Of a stretch of 64,000 nucleotides of DNA, positions 59,964-64,000 are shown one piece after another; position 1 is the first letter of the stretch; the number at the start of each line of letters is the position of its first letter. The notes below the pieces were generated by a model that worked only from the letters and a program-made list of their open reading frames with translations, was not told the DNA's origin and ran no database searches. The DNA comes from Numida meleagris. Taxonomy: Eukaryota > Chordata > Aves > Galliformes > Numididae. Both the position numbers and the translations under genes were made by a program. The DNA is taken from NCBI RefSeq assembly GCF_002078875.1, contig NC_034410.1, forward strand, positions 102,040,556-102,104,555, in the 5' to 3' direction.

Positions 59964-62900
59964 CGTTCCTCCACAATATCTAATTTCTGTCAGTGGGAAT
60001 ATTATTCCTAAGTATTTGTTAAACAGCTTGGACAAAGCATTTTCAGTCCAGCGAGAGGTTCACTTTGGCTATTCACTATTCATTATTCATGGTGTGTGAG
60101 TGTTCACATAAGTCATATGGTATTGTCTCTGCTCCTTACTTGAATAACTCTAGTTAAACAGGAGACTAATGAATGTTGGAGCACACATGGTGAATAGCTA
60201 ATAACGAGGAACAAGTTATCTCTCTTGCACCTGTATTCAGCAATTTCCAGGGCTGACTTACAGTATGGAGTGGTGGAGCCCGTAATCTGGACCTCCCAAC
60301 TCCAAAGGCCTCTTCATCCCACAATGTAGGGCCACTGCACAGTATTTGCTGTGCATGTGCCATGTGAGTCAGGTGTGCAACACGTTGCTGTGTGCCATGA
60401 GGCACCAGCATTTTGCTTGGATGGACCTGAGGCCTCGGTAATGCTTGTGAGAACTCAGCTGGGTGGGCACTGCTATGTAAACCAACTGACTTCAGAATAT
60501 TGGAGAAGGAAATCTGGCTATTTAAATGCTAGGGAGCAGGAAAGAAAAATAGGACAAATCCATGGTCAGCCCAGACCCAGTGCTTCTCTCTAGCAGGAAA
60601 TCCAGCTCCCTCACGTAGAAGTTCTGATGGAGGGATGTGAAGGAAAACACTTTCCTTACAAAAGCATCTATTCTTTTTCCATATTGACATCCTCAGTTTA
60701 TGCCCTGGCATATGCTTACCCATAGGCTGCTCTAAGATCCTCTCTCCAAAGGGGCTGAAGGCATGTGTTGAAACTGCTAGAGCTCATAAAGTCAGTGATT
60801 TTGATGCAAATGTGTGTGGTGGAGTCACTGTCTGCTGAGCAACTCATTTTCCATACCCTACAGTCTGATGCCTGTTGGAGTACTTCTGGGGAATGGATGC
60901 ACTCATGAATTTAAACCTTTGGTCCAGAAAACTTTCAGGATTGAAGGAGAGTTTATTGAAGTAGCATTTGTGGCCATCCAAACATACAAGGTGACTTATT
61001 TCTCCCAAGAAATAGCAAATTGAATACATCACTATGGATGTACTGAAAGTATCTTCAGAATAGCTTGTACTCATCAGTGAGTTCACCTCTGAAATCACCA
61101 AGGAGCTGGCAGATTTGCAGGAAAGTCTAAGCATTTTCAGCTGTTGCTTTTGAGAAGCAGAGGTGGACTTGCTATTGTGGGGGTCAGTGAGGGAAAGGAG
61201 GTTTGTCTGTGGCCCCAGGGAATGGGTATACCTTGGATTTGTTGTGCCTCTTCTGGTAGTTTGTTCCATTACCAGATACCATCAGCTAACAATGCTGGTC
61301 TTCACATTTTTAGGGGTTGTGTAGCTATAAAAAAGAAGTTTATACCTGCCTGTTTCTTATGATGTGGGTAGGACAGGACTACATTTATCTCTTCATTGTC
61401 TTGTGCTCTCCCATCTGCTGACTGTTTCTGCCTTTTTCATTTCTCACTGGGGAGACTACAAGTTCTTTAGGTTCCGAGAACATTTTTCCTCATATGTTTG
61501 CAGCACCTCACACAACAGAAGCCTGATCTCTGCTGGTGGATATTAGGCACTCTAGAAATATAATCGATAAATAATACTCTTTTCCTTCTTCATTGGTCTA
61601 CTAGTGCTATAGATCAGATGGAGAAGAAGGCTCTTAATTTTCCCACTGTCAGTATTATACAGGTATATTTCAATAGAGAACTCTTAAACTACCACACAGT
61701 GAAGAGTTAGAAGGTCTCTTATAAATCATACTACATTCATATATAAACATAACTTAAATCAAACTGATGAGCAATACCCTCAACAGGATAAATGTCTGAT
61801 ATTAGATTTATTTCAGATCTGTTTACACAAAGGATTGATGACAATCGATATCTGCCCTCGAGATAAGTGAGGAAACAATGAGGCTACCGATCAGCTACAA
61901 TACACCACTTGATGTCACTATTGCTTGACAATGTGCGCATACGACTGGAAAAGCTTAAATGCGGTTAATTCAAAAGAGGAGTGGGACATAGGGTTTTTTA
62001 AAGAAGGCCTCTGGCCATCTATTTAAAAAGAATGAGAAAGATACACTACTTAGGGATGCGCATAAATTGTTTCTGTGCATTTTGCACTATGAGTGGAGAA
62101 TTCCTTGCTGTGTGCAAAGGTGAAAGTACTCTGTCTTCAGTTTTGAGCAAAAGGATTTGTAATCTTATCACTAGTTTCTTATAAGAACAAGACACTTAAT
62201 TCCTCTCTCAGACATCTATATGTGAAAGCATTGTTGTGTTGGACAGAATGCCCCTCTGACCCAGCAGTCCATCTTACATTAATAAACCTCTTAATTTACT
62301 GTAAGGAAGCGAAGACAAACCCCATAGAGTTAACTATGAAGCAAAATACTTTCAACCACTGCCATGAAGACTTCCGGCTACCTGGCCAATTTTTGTGAAA
62401 TCCAGTCTGGATTTCTTTTGATGAGTTTTGGACCTCACCTGTGCAGTTGACAGAGGAAACATTTCTATTTGCTTACTGCAGAGATTTCACCATTCAGCAG
62501 TCTTATTAGTCACAGTTGAACTGGTAAATTATTTATCAAAGTCCATGGTGAATAAATATCTAATACTTCTACCCACACAACTTCATCTAAGTCCCAAGGA
62601 GCCGGGCAATGAGTTTCTTCTCCTTTTGAAAGGTCTGAGGTTACTAAATAATTCAGAAGTTTCTCTCCTAACTGTGATAGGATACACATCTTTACCTCAG
62701 AGTGCTTTTTGTTGATCAATAATCAATTCATTTTTCTCATGCTATTGGTTTTCCCTGTTGAACAGCAGAGCAATATCTGCTTGCCTATCTATGATTACAG
62801 AGGAGGGTCGGAGACAAACAATGTCTATGTTGTTTGTATGCACACGATGCCCATAGGCAGGATTTCTTAAGCCCTGAGCTAAGTTTCTTTACCACAGAGC

Positions 62901-64000
62901 AAGCTTTCCTTACTGTCAACTAAAGCTTGAATCTCACCACATCTCCAGCAGCTCCTATTTCTTCCTATAACTTGGTCAGCATCACAAGCAGTATCTCTTG
63001 AAGGACCTGATCTCATTCCTTTATTTTCTCTATAGAAATCCTATGTGGGTTACTACAGTTGCTCCTTCCCAGGGAAAAGGGAGATGAGCCCTTAGAAGGG
63101 GGTTGGTATTCTATCATTTCAGCAGCCTGAGGACTTGAGCTCCTGAAACTTTAGGAAATGGCTCAAGAGACCCTCAGTCCTTCTTATTAAAAGAGCACAA
63201 TATAACACTGAGTAAAATTTTAAAGGTGATTTGTAGCAGCTCCACTGACATATTGTTAGATGGTTGCTAAAATTAGACAATTAAAAATAATGGTACATTG
63301 AATCAAAAGCCTCTGTTCTGGTGTGTGTTATTTTTTTGTTTGTTTGTTTGCAAATCTTTCAGCGCAGGCATCATATACAGCATGGGCTAGAATGGCAACA
63401 GCACCTACCAGAAGAAAAGTGAGATCCCAGCTGGAACCTCAAATAGAAATGTTGAGGATAACCTTGTGCACCCTTACAATGCAGTGCATTCTGTGCTGTT
63501 AGTCTGCCTGGCTCCATTGAAACTGCTCATGCTCATGCAATCACAAGTTAATCCTACTAATATTGCTGAACAATTGAGAGAAACTTGTCAGAAAAGACAA
63601 ACATGCATGAGAAACAGCCTTTCAGGTTTTTTTGGACAAAATGTTGTGGCTTTTTGAGAATTTTTAAACACTCTAATGGATTTCATTTTCGGGAAACTGT
63701 TCTTTACCAAGTTTGTATATTATTCTATAGCTTGGTTAAAAAATATCATTGGAAAGGATATTTTGCTCTACAAGACCATGTATATATAAGGAGTAATTTC
63801 CATGGACTCTTTGTCTCGTCTCCCCTCCTTTCATTGCAAATGTCTACTGATATGATTGGTCACCAAGTTTCAAGAATGTGTCACGGCACCTTTAAATGTG
63901 TTGGCCTTCATTTCGTTTAGTTGATTCTCTGCCAATCTCCAACCAGCTACACAAGAACAGAAGAAACACCTGAGCTTTAAAGCTGAGTTGCGATTGTGAA
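59964..64000. other. Intergenic, about 4 kb
   Basis: No gene recognised. Segments at about 61790-62000 and 62400-62560 have dense AT-core and Fox/SOX/TCF-like words and could be conserved non-coding elements; this is only an impression. Confidence 0.35.

Noticed and set aside
1..64000. tRNA, rRNA, CRISPR arrays, operons or prokaryotic signals
   Set aside because: None was seen; the window is vertebrate nuclear DNA.

Overview
This looks like a bird genome window, most probably from a galliform such as chicken. The basis is a dozen or so CR1 LINE 3' fragments, avian-type LTRs including an alpharetrovirus-like endogenous retrovirus, and a short mariner derivative resembling the chicken Galluhop/Mariner1_GG family. 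It is vertebrate nuclear DNA: coding sequence is sparse and split by introns, and almost all of the open reading frames are chance or lie inside repeats.

Layout. At the left edge (836-907) is the last coding exon of IMPACT on the plus strand. It is followed by two tandem plus-strand genes for a histamine H4/H3-family G-protein-coupled receptor: copy A at 8100-14106 and copy B at 18738-24667. Each has three coding exons with the same splice phases (phase 1, then phase 0). The order IMPACT then H4 receptor matches the mammalian HRH4 locus, so I call both HRH4-like, although much of the protein reads more like H3. Beyond about 25 kb I see no host gene. The remaining 39 kb is CR1 fragments, an ERVL-type LTR (27.7-28.3 kb), an internally deleted minus-strand class II provirus (30.9-33.7 kb) with a nested plus-strand solo LTR, a mariner derivative (59.2-59.8 kb) and otherwise unremarkable intergenic DNA.

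The most interesting signal is the receptor pair. The two copies are old: introns do not align and exon 2 is only about 82% identical. Yet a 428-bp block covering most of exon 1 plus intron is about 98.4% identical, with all five exonic differences silent. The first 383 bases of exon 3 differ at one base. This patchwork is best explained by recent gene conversion. Copy B has also lost the N-terminal start region used by copy A (a 30-bp in-frame gap plus ATG to TTG), so its protein probably starts 13 residues later. The second half of intracellular loop 3 and the C-tail have diverged freely. The pair therefore appears to share one extracellular/TM1-2/TM4-5 core while differing in TM2-3, loop 3 and tail.
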